From Pollutimonas sp036675275 (GTDB taxonomy: Bacteria; Pseudomonadota; Gammaproteobacteria; Burkholderiales; Burkholderiaceae_B), in assembly GCA_036675275.1 (NCBI GenBank), contig JAKFFG010000006.1, forward strand, positions 124,001 through 188,000: a stretch of 64,000 nucleotides of DNA. Direction: 5' to 3'. How positions within the stretch are numbered: position 1 is the stretch's first letter; each line of letters opens with the position of its first letter. Positions 1 through 8,932 of this stretch are shown piece by piece. The notes under the pieces were generated by a model. That model ran no database searches and was not told where the DNA came from. It saw only the letters and a program-made list of their open reading frames with translations. Position numbers and translations under genes: made by a program.

Positions 1-1131
1 CTTGGAGTCCGTCATCCGAAAAAGCGCAATGGAGAGCACATCCCGAATCAGATACTTAGAGAAGTCGCCAAAGAGCACGGACTTCGCATCGATGGCGGGT
101 TGCGGCATATGTTGGTTCACGCTGTAGCGGTAGCCCAGTATGGTGTCGGGTTCCCGTAGCGCTACGCCAGGCAGCCAAATAGGACGCTTTTGTTCGTCCT
201 TTAGTTTCTTTAAGCCCTTTAGGACGGTGTCGTGGAACATAAAGCGGCACGCGCCCGAGGTCCGATACGCCGGGTCAATGCTGTGCTCAAGATCAATGAG
301 CTCGTCGTAGGTCAGCGCCGTGGCACTGGCTGCCGTTGCTCCGACGCCTGCAGCGGTGACGATACCCGTGGGCTGCGTGGTACCGGCGCCCACCGTGAAG
401 TGTTTGTTGGTGATGCGCGCTAGCCGCTGCGCTAAACGCTGCACGATGTGGGCATCCAGATCAATGACGGCGTCTTGCAAAAGCTCAAAGGGTACGGCCA
501 CCGACTTGGAACTGTATTTGAACGCCCCGATGGTTTTGACACCAAAGCCAAAGTCCTGCGTGCCCACGGGTTGGTTTTCACCGACGATTTCGCCTTCTTC
601 ACTCGTCGCATCGGTCGTAGGGTAATTGATCGGATTGCCTGAGGCGGTGGACAATACGGTTGCGACTTCGCGCATGCCACCGAAGGCCGATAACGCTTCC
701 ATTAACCGGCGTGCGACATCCGTAGGCACAAGAAAGCCACCTTCAGCCGGCACGCTCGTGCCCATCTCGGCGCGCACCCGAGCGGCCTTGCGGGCCACAA
801 ACTGCTGCTGCTCGGAGGTGAGCGCATTGACGCCACCGCGCAGCCAAGTCGTAAAGACAGAGCGCTCCTGGTTTTGCTCGTGGGCAGCTTCGTCGAGCGA
901 GACACCGGTGATGTTTGCACGGTGTTGCAGGCTCGCGTGGTTTTGCGCGTCCAGATCAAACGTTTTTTGGGTGCGTTCGATTTCCAGGTCCAGCCGGTCG
1001 ATGGAAGCGACCAGGCCGTCATATTGCTTTTGATGGTCGTCGCTCCATTTGTCACCGGTGTGTTGATCAACGAGGTTACGCAGGGTCTTGGCGTGGGCGA
1101 GGCGTTCTTCGCGCAGAGCTTGGATGGTCAT
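1..1131 (-). CDS. HK97-type major capsid protein, 3' end cut by window edge
   Basis: This gene encodes the coat protein of the phage head. The reading frame starts at ATG 1129-1131 and runs open to the window edge, giving about 377 residues, so only a short C-terminal piece is missing compared with the usual 380-420. The first 115 or so residues are charged and helical (Glu, Gln, Arg and Lys rich) like the delta or scaffold domain removed by the head protease. The stretch 'GTSVPAEGGFLVPTDV' then opens the HK97 fold, and 'GTTQPTGIV' lies in the middle as is typical of the family. It follows the protease and portal genes in the standard head order. An intrinsic-terminator-like hairpin lies between it and the protease gene, so it may be transcribed partly on its own. 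Family assignment is firm. Confidence 0.93.
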   Translation of the reverse strand, partial: MTIQALREERLAHAKTLRNLVDQHTGDKWSDDHQKQYDGLVASIDRLDLEIERTQKTFDLDAQNHASLQHRANITGVSLDEAAHEQNQERSVFTTWLRGGVNALTSEQQQFVARKAARVRAEMGTSVPAEGGFLVPTDVARRLMEALSAFGGMREVATVLSTASGNPINYPTTDATSEEGEIVGENQPVGTQDFGFGVKTIGAFKYSSKSVAVPFELLQDAVIDLDAHIVQRLAQRLARITNKHFTVGAGTTQPTGIVTAAGVGATAASATALTYDELIDLEHSIDPAYRTSGACRFMFHDTVLKGLKKLKDEQKRPIWLPGVALREPDTILGYRYSVNQHMPQPAIDAKSVLFGDFSKYLIRDVLSIALFRMTDSK

Positions 1132-1152
1132 GGTGTGAATTCCTATAGACGT

Positions 1153-1177
1153 AAAAAAACCGCCTCAGAGGGCGGTG
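1153..1177 (-). terminator. Terminator-like hairpin between protease and capsid genes
   Basis: Read on the minus strand the sequence is a GC stem (ACCGCC / GGCGGT) with a 6-nt loop followed directly by seven T. It has the form of a rho-independent terminator inside the head operon, 21 bp before the capsid start. It may be an attenuator or an mRNA-stabilising hairpin that lets capsid transcript levels differ from those of the genes upstream. Confidence 0.7.
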
Positions 1178-1210
1178 TGGGTAGCGGAGGGAAAGGACAG
1201 CGGAGAAGGT

Positions 1211-1891
1211 TTAGGGGAGGATCCGTTCAAGAAGGGATACGCGGCGTGCCCGTGCCAGATGGTGTGCGGCAAGCGCCGAGGGTTTTGGACTCGGGGTTTG
1301 TTCGGGCGGGGCAGCGATCCGGTCTACAAAGCCGGCGTCCAAGGCTTCTGTGGTTGTGAACCACGTTTCCTTATCCATCCAGGCTTGGATGTCGGATGAG
1401 CTTTGACCGGTACGCGCCTGGTAGTCGGTAAGAATTGTGGCGTCGATCTTTTCCAAGGTCTCGGCCATATCCAGAAGGTCGTGGCGGTTGCCGACAACCA
1501 CGCTCCAGGCGTTGTGGATCATGAGAAACGCACCGTCCGCCATCTCGACTTCGTCGGCCGCCAGCGAAATGTAAGAGGCCGCCGAGGCCGCCAGGCCGTC
1601 AATGTGCGCAATGATGCGCGCCGGGTGTTGACGAAGCGCTGTCACCATCGCCCGGGCATCGAAGACGTCGCCTCCGGGACTATTGATGCGCAGGTGTATC
1701 GTGGGGGCGGTGATGGCTGTAAGGTCTTTGACGAACGTCTTGGCGGAAACCCCGCCCCACATCTCGTCGCCAATGACGTCATAGAGCCAAATCGTGGCCT
1801 CGCGCTCGCCGGCCAGCTGGCGATACTCGCGTGGCAAGGGCGAGGCATCAAACAGTTGCTTCGGTCTGGCTTGTAGGAGCGGATAGTTCAT
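1211..1891 (-). CDS. ClpP-like head maturation protease
   Basis: This is a ClpP-fold serine protease (S14-type phage prohead protease) that would cleave the capsid delta domain during head assembly. The motif 'GLAASAASYI' carries the likely nucleophile Ser103, 'MIHNA' supplies His126, and an acidic residue near 'MDKETW' may complete the triad. 'INSPGGDV' is the usual oxyanion loop. I chose ATG 1889-1891 (226 residues) because it has an AAAGAG Shine-Dalgarno-like sequence upstream; the longer frame to 1966 adds a low-quality leader. The gene overlaps the 3' end of the portal gene by 44 bp, which suggests translational coupling. Order portal-protease-capsid is canonical for HK97-like phages. 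Confidence 0.93.
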   Translation of the reverse strand: MNYPLLQARPKQLFDASPLPREYRQLAGEREATIWLYDVIGDEMWGGVSAKTFVKDLTAITAPTIHLRINSPGGDVFDARAMVTALRQHPARIIAHIDGLAASAASYISLAADEVEMADGAFLMIHNAWSVVVGNRHDLLDMAETLEKIDATILTDYQARTGQSSSDIQAWMDKETWFTTTEALDAGFVDRIAAPPEQTPSPKPSALAAHHLARARRVSLLERILP

Positions 1892-3077
1892 CGTTGGGCT
1901 CTTTGGGTTTGGATAGGGTGTCGCCATCGGGAATAGCGGGCAGGTTTTCCAAGCGGCGCACTTCATTGGGGGTCATCCAGGCCGGGTTTTGCGTGCCGCC
2001 TAACGCCCGGGTGTAATACTCGGCGCGCGCCTTGGAGTCGCCCCGCAGCAACCCTTCGACGTTAAATTCGACGAAGTGCTGCGCGGTGCGAAAGCACTTA
2101 CGGTTGATTTCCTGCTCGATGCGGTTCAGGTGTGGCGCCAGCGTGTACTGCACAAAGCCAATGCCTTGCTGCTCGATGCCAGAACCCCAGGAGGTCGATT
2201 TATCGGTTTCCCCGACCATATGGGGTGGCACCCCAAAGGCGCGGGCGATGTCAGCGACTTGGAAGCGCCTAGCTTCAATCAGCTGCGAATCCTGCGCCGA
2301 GATCGTGACCTCCTGTAATTCGGTCCCTTCGGTGAGCACAATAGGCAGGCTCGAGTTATGCGCGCCGCCATACTTTTGCGACCAGATACGGCGCAGGTTA
2401 TCTATCTGTTCCTGACTCATTTTGCCGGGCACTTTGAGCGCCACATCCGGATGCGCGCCACTGGCAAAGAAACGGGAACTAAAGCTTTCGGCTGCCAAAG
2501 CCAGACCAATGGCATCGCGCGCAGCGTGCCGAATGACGCTCAAGCCCCGCACTCCATCGCTATGAAAGCCTGGGATATGCAGCACATCGTCCTGGTCGCG
2601 CCCCAGCCACACCCCATCGCGACAGAGCTCGTAGCGCAATCGTCCCTCGACCTTGCGAACATTTACGGCTCGGCTATCCAACGGGTGCAAGGCCCGAATG
2701 ACGCCCCCGCGACCGCGCTCAATCTCGGCGAGAGCGTCGCCTGAAAGCAGCATTTGACTGACCAGATACTCCCAGAACACGGCGGCCGATACACTGGCGC
2801 AAGGCTGTTCGTTCAGCAACCACCACAGATCCGTGCGCATCCGTTCGCGCCCGTCGTCGGTACGCCGGTAGGTCGCCAGGGGCAGGCTAGCAATCGCTCC
2901 GGCAATGAGTCGCACACAGGCGTAGACGGCCGTGACCCGAAGGGCCGAGGTCTCATTGACGACGACACCGGCCCCAGACGGCGCACCGGCGAGGAGTTCG
3001 TAAAGCTCGCTGCTGCCCAATTCCAAGGCGTTTTTCGGTGCTTGTGTCTTGTGCCGGCGAAAAGGATTCCAGTTCAT
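1848..3077 (-). CDS. HK97-family portal protein
   Basis: The product (409 residues) would form the dodecameric ring at the unique head vertex through which DNA is packaged and to which the tail connects. The N-terminal half ('SALRVTAVYACVRLIAGAIA') and the central 'FGVPPHMVG' segment are typical of the phage_portal (HK97/Siphovirus) family, and the length is normal. The start codon overlaps the terminase stop in an ATGA arrangement, so the two are probably co-translated. The last 44 bp also encode the start of the protease gene. I see no damage. Confidence 0.94.
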   Translation of the reverse strand: MNWNPFRRHKTQAPKNALELGSSELYELLAGAPSGAGVVVNETSALRVTAVYACVRLIAGAIASLPLATYRRTDDGRERMRTDLWWLLNEQPCASVSAAVFWEYLVSQMLLSGDALAEIERGRGGVIRALHPLDSRAVNVRKVEGRLRYELCRDGVWLGRDQDDVLHIPGFHSDGVRGLSVIRHAARDAIGLALAAESFSSRFFASGAHPDVALKVPGKMSQEQIDNLRRIWSQKYGGAHNSSLPIVLTEGTELQEVTISAQDSQLIEARRFQVADIARAFGVPPHMVGETDKSTSWGSGIEQQGIGFVQYTLAPHLNRIEQEINRKCFRTAQHFVEFNVEGLLRGDSKARAEYYTRALGGTQNPAWMTPNEVRRLENLPAIPDGDTLSKPKEPNDELSAPTSQTEATV

Positions 3078-4774
3078 AGCGCGACAAATCCTTGTTCAAT
3101 GAAGCCGGTATCACCGTTTTCCAGCAAAAGTCGGTTTAGCGCCATCAGGAGCGCCACCACGCCGTCGATCTTGTTCTCGGGGCGTTCCTTGCGCGGGTAG
3201 ATATTGTCTTTGGCATCCAGGTGGCAGACGACATTACTTACCATCCAGGTGAGTACCGGATCGCCGTCAAAGGCAATTTTTTCACTGAGCGCGAGCGCTT
3301 CGAGCTGCTTCATGGGTTCCGAGAAATTTAAAACCGTCGGGCGCACCTCGATCATCGGTAAGCCTTCGCTGAGCATCCGGGTAGAAAACTGCGTTGCCTG
3401 AAAGGGGTCGAACGCGACGGCTTTGATTTCGAACCGGCCGGCCCAATCCAGTAGCTCGGCTTCAATAAGGGAAAAGTCGATCACATTGCCGGGGGTCACG
3501 AGCAACCGTCCCGCGTTCATCCAGCCCTGATACTGGCTGTTGCCAGCGGAAAACACCGTATCTTCAGGCAGGAAGTGGCGCACGAAGGTCACGATTTTTC
3601 CGTCTTGCTCGAACACAATCGCCATCGAGGCGATATCGATCTTGCTGGCCAGATCAATCCCGATCCAGCACGGCTGGCCTTCAAAGGCATCCAGGCTTAG
3701 CTTCGAGTTTGCGCAACGCTCCCACGCCCGGATGTCCATCCAGGCGGTGTCGGTGCTGACCCAATCGTTGCAGTGCTTGGTCCTAAAGTTGTTCGTGGCC
3801 GAGGGCAACTGCAAGGCTTTGGCCTGCAAGGGCAGGATCACTTCTTGGCGTACCGAGATGCCCCAGTTGGGGTTGGCTTTAATCAAGGATTCTTCGGTAG
3901 CCCAATCGTCGCCATCGTCCAGGCCATAGACAATCCCAAACTGTGTATCGTCCTCCACCACGCCATCCAAGACACGAGTCACGAACGACCGGACTTCGTA
4001 GCAGATGCCCGAGCGATCGGAGCCGGCGGTGGTAATGACCCACAGCAACGAGTTATCGCGCTTGCCAGTTCCCGTTTCCACGACGTCGTACACGGTGCGG
4101 GTTTTATGCGCATGTAGTTCGTCAATGCAACCAAAGTGCAGGTTTAGACCATCGAGCGTTGATCCTTCGGCCGATAACGCTTCAAACTTGGAGGCTGAGT
4201 CCAATACGTGAATGTTGTGCGCGCCAACCGTCACGCCATAGCGGCTACGAAAGCCCGGGGACTTGCGTGCCATGGCCTGCGCATCCCCAAACACGATGCG
4301 GGCCTGGTCGCGGGTTGTCGCTAACGAATAGCATTCCGCGCCGCCTTCGCCGTCAGCGGTGAGCATATAAAGGCCCACAGCAGAAGACAGAGTCGATTTG
4401 GCGTTCCCGCGTGGCACTTCGATGTAGGCGCGGCGAAAGCGCCTGCGGCCGTCTTTACGCACCCAGCCAAAGGTGGTGGTCAGAGTGAATATCTGCCACG
4501 GCTCAAGCTCAATCAGTTTGCCGGCCAGCGGCCCTTTGATGTGTGGGAGTAACTCAATGAAGGCGCACAAATTATCCCCGGGCCGATACTGCCTGCCACC
4601 GGGATCTGTCAAGATCGGATTGAAACGATAGGGCGAGGACAGACCCTTAAAGCGCGCCAAGTCATCGATCTGTCGCTGGCAGGCTTTCTTGACCCACTTG
4701 CAAGCGGGCACATCTCCCGCCACAACAGCTTGGGCGTAGCGGCGGGCGATGGCGGTGTAATTTCGGGAGGTCAC
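3074..4774 (-). CDS. Terminase large subunit (TerL)
   Basis: This 566-residue protein is the packaging motor ATPase and nuclease. Residues 118-129 'IEVPRGNAKSTL' are the Walker A region of the Terminase_1 family, a Walker B-like 'GCIDELHAHK' follows near residue 210, and 'WIGIDLASKIDI' near residue 370 carries a candidate metal-binding Asp of the RNase H-like nuclease domain. The start at 4774 gives the expected N-terminus. It overlaps the portal gene by 4 bp. TerL is normally directly downstream of TerS, but here about 1 kb holding two plus-strand genes separates them. Confidence 0.95.
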   Translation of the reverse strand: MTSRNYTAIARRYAQAVVAGDVPACKWVKKACQRQIDDLARFKGLSSPYRFNPILTDPGGRQYRPGDNLCAFIELLPHIKGPLAGKLIELEPWQIFTLTTTFGWVRKDGRRRFRRAYIEVPRGNAKSTLSSAVGLYMLTADGEGGAECYSLATTRDQARIVFGDAQAMARKSPGFRSRYGVTVGAHNIHVLDSASKFEALSAEGSTLDGLNLHFGCIDELHAHKTRTVYDVVETGTGKRDNSLLWVITTAGSDRSGICYEVRSFVTRVLDGVVEDDTQFGIVYGLDDGDDWATEESLIKANPNWGISVRQEVILPLQAKALQLPSATNNFRTKHCNDWVSTDTAWMDIRAWERCANSKLSLDAFEGQPCWIGIDLASKIDIASMAIVFEQDGKIVTFVRHFLPEDTVFSAGNSQYQGWMNAGRLLVTPGNVIDFSLIEAELLDWAGRFEIKAVAFDPFQATQFSTRMLSEGLPMIEVRPTVLNFSEPMKQLEALALSEKIAFDGDPVLTWMVSNVVCHLDAKDNIYPRKERPENKIDGVVALLMALNRLLLENGDTGFIEQGFVAL

Positions 4775-4816
4775 TCGGGTATGATTTTGGGTTGTGCAGA
4801 TTGATAGGTAAAAGTG

Positions 4817-5161
4817 ATGGCGCTCACCGAGTTCGAAACCCGGCGTATTAAAAAAATTGTGGGTGACTTCATAGAGCCCCGCCGTCCACCGATTCCCATT
4901 CGAGGCGAGCTCGATTTAGGATTTCGGGTGGAAGGCCAGACTGTTGACGTCTTTGAAGTGCGTCGGCTCCCTAAAGAGTCCGAGCCATATGAGCAGCCCG
5001 TCGCGCGGGCACGTTGGATTAAGACGCGTAACTGCTGGAATGTGTATTGGATGAGGGCCGATCTGAAATGGCACGCTTACGAGCCACAGCCCACGGTGCG
5101 CACCATTGAAGCGTTTTGTGCGCTAGTGAACGAGGACGCCTGCGCCTGCTTTTGGGGATAA
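4817..5161 (+). CDS. DUF3024 family protein (phage cargo gene)
   Basis: This 114-residue protein matches my memory of the DUF3024 family: 'LDLGFRVEGQTVDVFEVR' near residues 32-50, a tryptophan-rich middle ('RWIKTRNCWNVYWMR'), and an acidic cysteine-containing C-terminus ('NEDACACFWG'). The function of the family is unknown. The gene lies on the opposite strand to the packaging operon, diverging from terL with only about 40 bp between. A short AGG precedes the start; a GTG at 4814 is equally possible. Position and orientation suggest a moron-type accessory gene with its own promoter. Confidence 0.72.
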   Translation: MALTEFETRRIKKIVGDFIEPRRPPIPIRGELDLGFRVEGQTVDVFEVRRLPKESEPYEQPVARARWIKTRNCWNVYWMRADLKWHAYEPQPTVRTIEAFCALVNEDACACFWG

Positions 5162-5345
5162 GGCCGGTCGTCTTGTCTTCGCCGCGCTTGACTCCCATCA
5201 CCTAGATGCCGGACGCAAGCTGAATATTTATGTTACAAACTGATTCTTCCGCCTTGTGCGCCGCGTGGGATCAAAAGCTTTCGCTACAAAAATCGACCCC
5301 CATGTCTGCATGAGCGTTGCAGGTTGAATTTCCTTTGGTAGAAAC

Positions 5346-5846
5346 ATGTTTAAAAAGGCATTGCTCGTAGTTGGTGTGGCTTCGATTCTGGGGGGCTGCG
5401 CTTCAGTTCCAATGGAATCAAAAGAAGCGTCTGCTCAAGCCAAGAGGTTTGACGTTCCCGCAGACGGGAATGCGGGACTGTATGTTTATCGGGATTCGTT
5501 TGGTGGCAAAGCACTAAAAAAAGACATATGGGTCAACGACGACTGTATCGGTGAATCGGCGTCAGACGTTTTTTTCTATACACAGCTGCCTGGTGACAAG
5601 GAACATACGATCTCTACTGAATCGGAGTTCTCGCCGAACAGCATGCGTCTGTTACTGGAGCGCGGGAAGAACTACTTTGTACGTCAATACATTAAGCTCG
5701 GTGCTTTCGTTGGTGGTGCAGACTTGGAGGTCATCGAGCCAGAAAAGGCAAAGACGAGCATCTCTAAACTTGAATTAGCAAAAAGCGGCACATGCAGCGG
5801 ACCACTCAAGGCCATAGCGGATTCAGACGCCACTGACAACAAGTGA
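5346..5846 (+). CDS. DUF2846-like lipoprotein (phage cargo gene)
   Basis: The 166-residue product begins with a classical lipoprotein signal: KK, a hydrophobic stretch, then the lipobox 'LGGC' with Cys18 as the probable lipidation site. The mature part ('AGLYVYRDSFGGKALKKDIW', 'LPGDKEHTISTESEF', 'FVRQYIKLGAFVGGADL') fits DUF2846-type periplasmic lipoproteins. It stands on the plus strand in the gap between terL and terS, converging on terS with 9 bp between the stops. By eye it is AT-richer than the packaging genes. A prophage-encoded lipoprotein could act in lysogenic conversion or superinfection exclusion, but that is inference. Confidence 0.8.
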   Translation: MFKKALLVVGVASILGGCASVPMESKEASAQAKRFDVPADGNAGLYVYRDSFGGKALKKDIWVNDDCIGESASDVFFYTQLPGDKEHTISTESEFSPNSMRLLLERGKNYFVRQYIKLGAFVGGADLEVIEPEKAKTSISKLELAKSGTCSGPLKAIADSDATDNK

Positions 5847-5855
5847 CCTGCTTTG

Positions 5856-6317
5856 CTATCCTCCGGCGATCGCGTTCCACGGGTCACCGGCCTTGCTCCC
5901 ACTCTGTTTAATAACCACGCGTGAGCGCGAAGCCGGTGTAAAGCCCATCTCGGCCGCCGCCTTCATCATGATCTGCGCCTGTTTGTTTACGATCGCAAGG
6001 TAAGGCGACTGCATCGGCACCCCGGTATTGGGTGCTTTGATGAGCATTCCGGTCTGCGAGAGTCTGTCGCTGGCTTCCTGGTACAGGTCATAGGCCACGA
6101 CCCAAACCGTAAAGACCGAGGCGTCGATATCTTTCAATAACCCTGGTGGGGCCAACTCCACAACGTGCTGCCACGTAGTGCGCTGGCGATCCGTCAGCCA
6201 GTCTGGTGCGTACGTTAAATCCGCACGCGGTTGTGGTTCGTGGGGATTGATCGGGCGCTTGCCTGGATTGCCAGCAATGAGCTTTAACGCAGTGGGCGTA
6301 GGCTTTCTTCCTCTCAT
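5856..6317 (-). CDS. Terminase small subunit, P27 family
   Basis: This 153-residue protein is the DNA-recognition subunit of the packaging enzyme. It starts with 'MRGRKPTPTALKLIAGNPGK', the hallmark N-terminus of the P27-type TerS family, and the rest ('LYQEASDRLSQTGMLIKAPN', 'GFTPASRSRVV') fits too. The length is normal. An HNH gene lies just upstream, as in many cos-type HK97-like phages where HNH proteins assist terminase. TerL lies downstream only after two reverse-oriented cargo genes. Confidence 0.92.
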   Translation of the reverse strand: MRGRKPTPTALKLIAGNPGKRPINPHEPQPRADLTYAPDWLTDRQRTTWQHVVELAPPGLLKDIDASVFTVWVVAYDLYQEASDRLSQTGMLIKAPNTGVPMQSPYLAIVNKQAQIMMKAAAEMGFTPASRSRVVIKQSGSKAGDPWNAIAGG

Positions 6318-6426
6318 AGTTTTTTGCTAGGGGCTTATACCCCTCCATAGTCAAAATCGCGGCCACAAAAAAAGAGCGGGGCGGCCGGTCGCGCGTCTTT
6401 TGGCCTTGGAGTTCCATGCCCCCCTG

Positions 6427-6813
6427 CTAGGCAGACGTGTTTCGCTTAGGGTTTCCGAACCCGCCATCAAAGCGAGCGGTCTTACGCGAGTGGCACGGCA
6501 CGCACAGCGCCTGCAGATTGCTTCGATCGTTATTGCCCGAGTTGCCATCGATGTGATCCACAGCTATTGCCAGCCGCACACGCCCGGCTTGCTCGCACAT
6601 CACACACAGCGGCTGTTCAGTCAGGACTAGCCGGCGCAGCGCTTTCCATCGGCTTGTGCTAGTGGAAAGGCCTCGTGCTTGTCGGCGCTTGCGTGCTCGT
6701 TGGGCGTTGTCCGATTGATACCGGTCCTGCACGTGAGCCGCGCAGTAGCCAGGCCGGCCTATCAATGCGGCGCAACCCGGGTGGCGACACGCGGTGGGGG
6801 CGGCTCGAGGCAT
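6427..6813 (-). CDS. Phage HNH endonuclease next to terminase
   Basis: The product (128 residues) holds an HNH nuclease domain with zinc-ribbon cysteines: 'LCVMCEQAG' then 'VDHIDGNSGNNDRSNLQALC' and 'CVPCHSRKT', so both Cys pairs, the catalytic His of 'VDHI', the Asn pair and the final His are present. The N-terminus has additional Cys/His ('CRHPGCAALIGRPGYCAAH') that may bind a second zinc. HNH proteins beside terS/terL in HK97-type phages are known to work with terminase in cos cleavage; here the position upstream of TerS fits that role. The start has an AGGAAC Shine-Dalgarno. Confidence 0.9.
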   Translation of the reverse strand: MPRAAPTACRHPGCAALIGRPGYCAAHVQDRYQSDNAQRARKRRQARGLSTSTSRWKALRRLVLTEQPLCVMCEQAGRVRLAIAVDHIDGNSGNNDRSNLQALCVPCHSRKTARFDGGFGNPKRNTSA

Positions 6814-6974
6814 AAGTTCCTGTACTAATTAGGAGGAAAGCACGTATGTAATGTTGCTTGTAGAGACCGTCCGGGGCGCAGCGCTTGGCGGCGAGTTACC
6901 CAAGCAGTCCGAGGTCGTTAGAGCCAGAGGCGCTGCGTTACGGTATCCTTTGATTACAAAAGGGAGAGGCAGGC

Positions 6975-7650
6975 GTGAGATTTCAGTTTGATGTTGGCAG
7001 TACGTACAATCGTAATGACGTGGCAAGGGTGCTTGGTTTAGACAGTGCTCCGAAAGGGGGCGCATGGGCGACGGGCTATCTACGCCATCAGGACGCCTTT
7101 TTTGGTTTTCTGTGGTGTTGGTACACCGGGTCGAACGGGTCATGATTACGGCAACCATTTTGATGGTGACGAACTAATTTGGAGCGGTAGGCCTATCAGC
7201 CGACGAGGGCAACCCTTTATTGATGCAATGTGCCAGACCGATGCCGAGGTACACGTGTTTTGGCGGCAAGATAATAAGGAGCCTTTTACTTACGCAGGCT
7301 TAGGGCGCGCAGTCAGTATTTCCGATGACGTGCCAGCGCAGATACGGTGGCAATTCCGTAATACGGCGCAGGGAGGCGAAGGTTGGTTAGCCGAAGAGAT
7401 CCCGCTCGACGTTGTTGACGCGTTGCCCGCGAACCTGATCGAAGGGGCGGTCAAGCGTGTGTCGGTCAATGCCTACGAGCGAAACCCTGTAGCGCGCAAG
7501 CTGTGCATTGCCGCGCATGGATGTCGTTGTGCCGCCTGCAACTTTGACTTTGATGCCGTTTACGGTGAGCTTGGCCGAGGCTTTATCCATGTGCATCACC
7601 TGCGACCGTTCAACAATCGATGCCATTAAGGCGCTTATTCATTCGCGGAA
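6975..7650 (+). pseudogene. Decayed SRA-like/HNH restriction endonuclease gene
   Basis: A GTG at 6975 opens a frame ('VRFQFDVGSTYNRNDVARVL') typical of the N-terminus of McrA-like HNH endonucleases. The frame is broken at a run of six T near 7098-7103: deleting one T joins it to the long frame that continues 'VFCGVGTPGRTGHDYG' through 'CRCAACNFDFDAVYGELG' and 'FIHVHHLRPF'. After that the HNH motif is cut short. A stop follows at 7627, and another frame then shows 'KALIHSRN' just behind a 'CH', as if about 60 bp of the HNH core had been deleted. It lies opposite the phage operon. Either it is a true pseudogene or the T-run is a sequencing error; the C-terminal loss argues for decay. Confidence 0.7.
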
Positions 7651-7672
7651 CTGACGCCACAATTCCTGTGGG

Positions 7673-8914
7673 TTAACTTGCGACACTGTTGTCGGTGAGC
7701 GCACCGAATGCAACGCCATCATTCTCACGCACCGCTTGCCCACCGGTATAGTCCTGCCAGCGTCGCACGATAACGTCCACGTACTTGGGGTCCAGCTCAA
7801 TGATTCGGGCGCGCCGGCCGAGCTTCTCGCACGCAATTACCGTCGTGCCAGAGCCACCAAAAGGGTCTAACACCAGGTCGCGTTGCTTGCTATTGTTTTT
7901 CACAGCACGCTCGACGAGCTCAACCGGTTTCATGGTCGGGTGCAGGTCGTTTTTGGCGGGTTTCTTGATCTGCCACACATCGCCCTGGTCGCGTGCGCCG
8001 CACCAGTAGTGATCGGTGCCGTCCTTCCAGCCGTACAGAATCGGCTCGTATTGACGCTGGTAATCGGCGCGGCCCAAGGTGAATGTGTTCTTAGCCCAGA
8101 TGATGAAGGTCGACCACTTACCACCGGCAGCCCTGAAGGCGGCTTGTAGCGTATCGAGTTCCGAGGAACTCATGGCGATATACACCGAGCCCTTGGTGAC
8201 ACCGAGAATATTCTGGCACGCCGCCTGGAGGAAGCCTTGGAAGTCACTGCCCAGGTTGTCATTCAGAATCGGGCGGTTAGTGCCACGCATCTTGTCTTTG
8301 GCCGTGTTGGCGTAGTTGACGTTGTAGGGCGGATCGGTAAAGGTCATATCGACAAGCTCCGCACCCAAGAGCTTCTTGTAATCCTCGGAGCTAGTCGCAT
8401 CGCCGCACAGCACCTTGTGCTCGCCCAACACCCATATATCGCCGGGACGCGAGATAGCATTGTCCTCAACCTCCGGCACTTGATCATCATCGGTTTGGCC
8501 TTCATCGATGCCCGCGAGCAGGGCATCAAGCTCGGTCGCTTCGAACCCCAGCAACGCTAGATCCACATCGGCGAGCTTGAGCTCGTTCAATTCCAGCCCC
8601 AGCATCTCGTCGTCCCAGGCCGCGTTTAACGCTAGGCGGTTATCGGCCAGGATGTAGGCGCGCTTTTGGGTTTCCGACAGATGGGCCAGTTCAATGACGG
8701 GCAGCTCGTCCAAGTCCAGCATCCGAGCAGCCAGCACCCGACCGTGCCCGGCGATGATGCCGTGGCGACCATCGACCAGCACGGGATTCGTAAACCCAAA
8801 CTCCCGGATACTCGCAGCCAACTGCGCGACTTGGGCGGTGCTGTGCGTGCGAGCGTTTCTAGCGTAGGGGATCAGCGACTCGGTCGGGCGGTACTCGATG
8901 TGTAGGGAGGTCAT
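7673..8914 (-). CDS. ParB-domain / DNA methyltransferase fusion
   Basis: This 413-residue protein joins an N-terminal ParB/Srx-like domain (residues 5-95, with 'ARNARTHS', 'NPVLVDGRHGIIAGHGRVLA' and 'LADNRLALNAAWDDE') to a C-terminal N6-adenine or N4-cytosine methyltransferase. The catalytic motif DPPY is at 194-197 and the S-adenosylmethionine-binding 'LDPFGGSGTT' comes later, which is the beta-type order. I start at ATG 8912-8914 because the longer frame reads through a hairpin region. No cognate endonuclease adjoins it, so it is probably a solitary phage methylase protecting DNA from host restriction or acting in regulation. It is the last early gene before the packaging module. Confidence 0.9.
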   Translation of the reverse strand: MTSLHIEYRPTESLIPYARNARTHSTAQVAQLAASIREFGFTNPVLVDGRHGIIAGHGRVLAARMLDLDELPVIELAHLSETQKRAYILADNRLALNAAWDDEMLGLELNELKLADVDLALLGFEATELDALLAGIDEGQTDDDQVPEVEDNAISRPGDIWVLGEHKVLCGDATSSEDYKKLLGAELVDMTFTDPPYNVNYANTAKDKMRGTNRPILNDNLGSDFQGFLQAACQNILGVTKGSVYIAMSSSELDTLQAAFRAAGGKWSTFIIWAKNTFTLGRADYQRQYEPILYGWKDGTDHYWCGARDQGDVWQIKKPAKNDLHPTMKPVELVERAVKNNSKQRDLVLDPFGGSGTTVIACEKLGRRARIIELDPKYVDVIVRRWQDYTGGQAVRENDGVAFGALTDNSVAS

Positions 8915-8932
8915 AGTCTCAAGGGCTACCAA

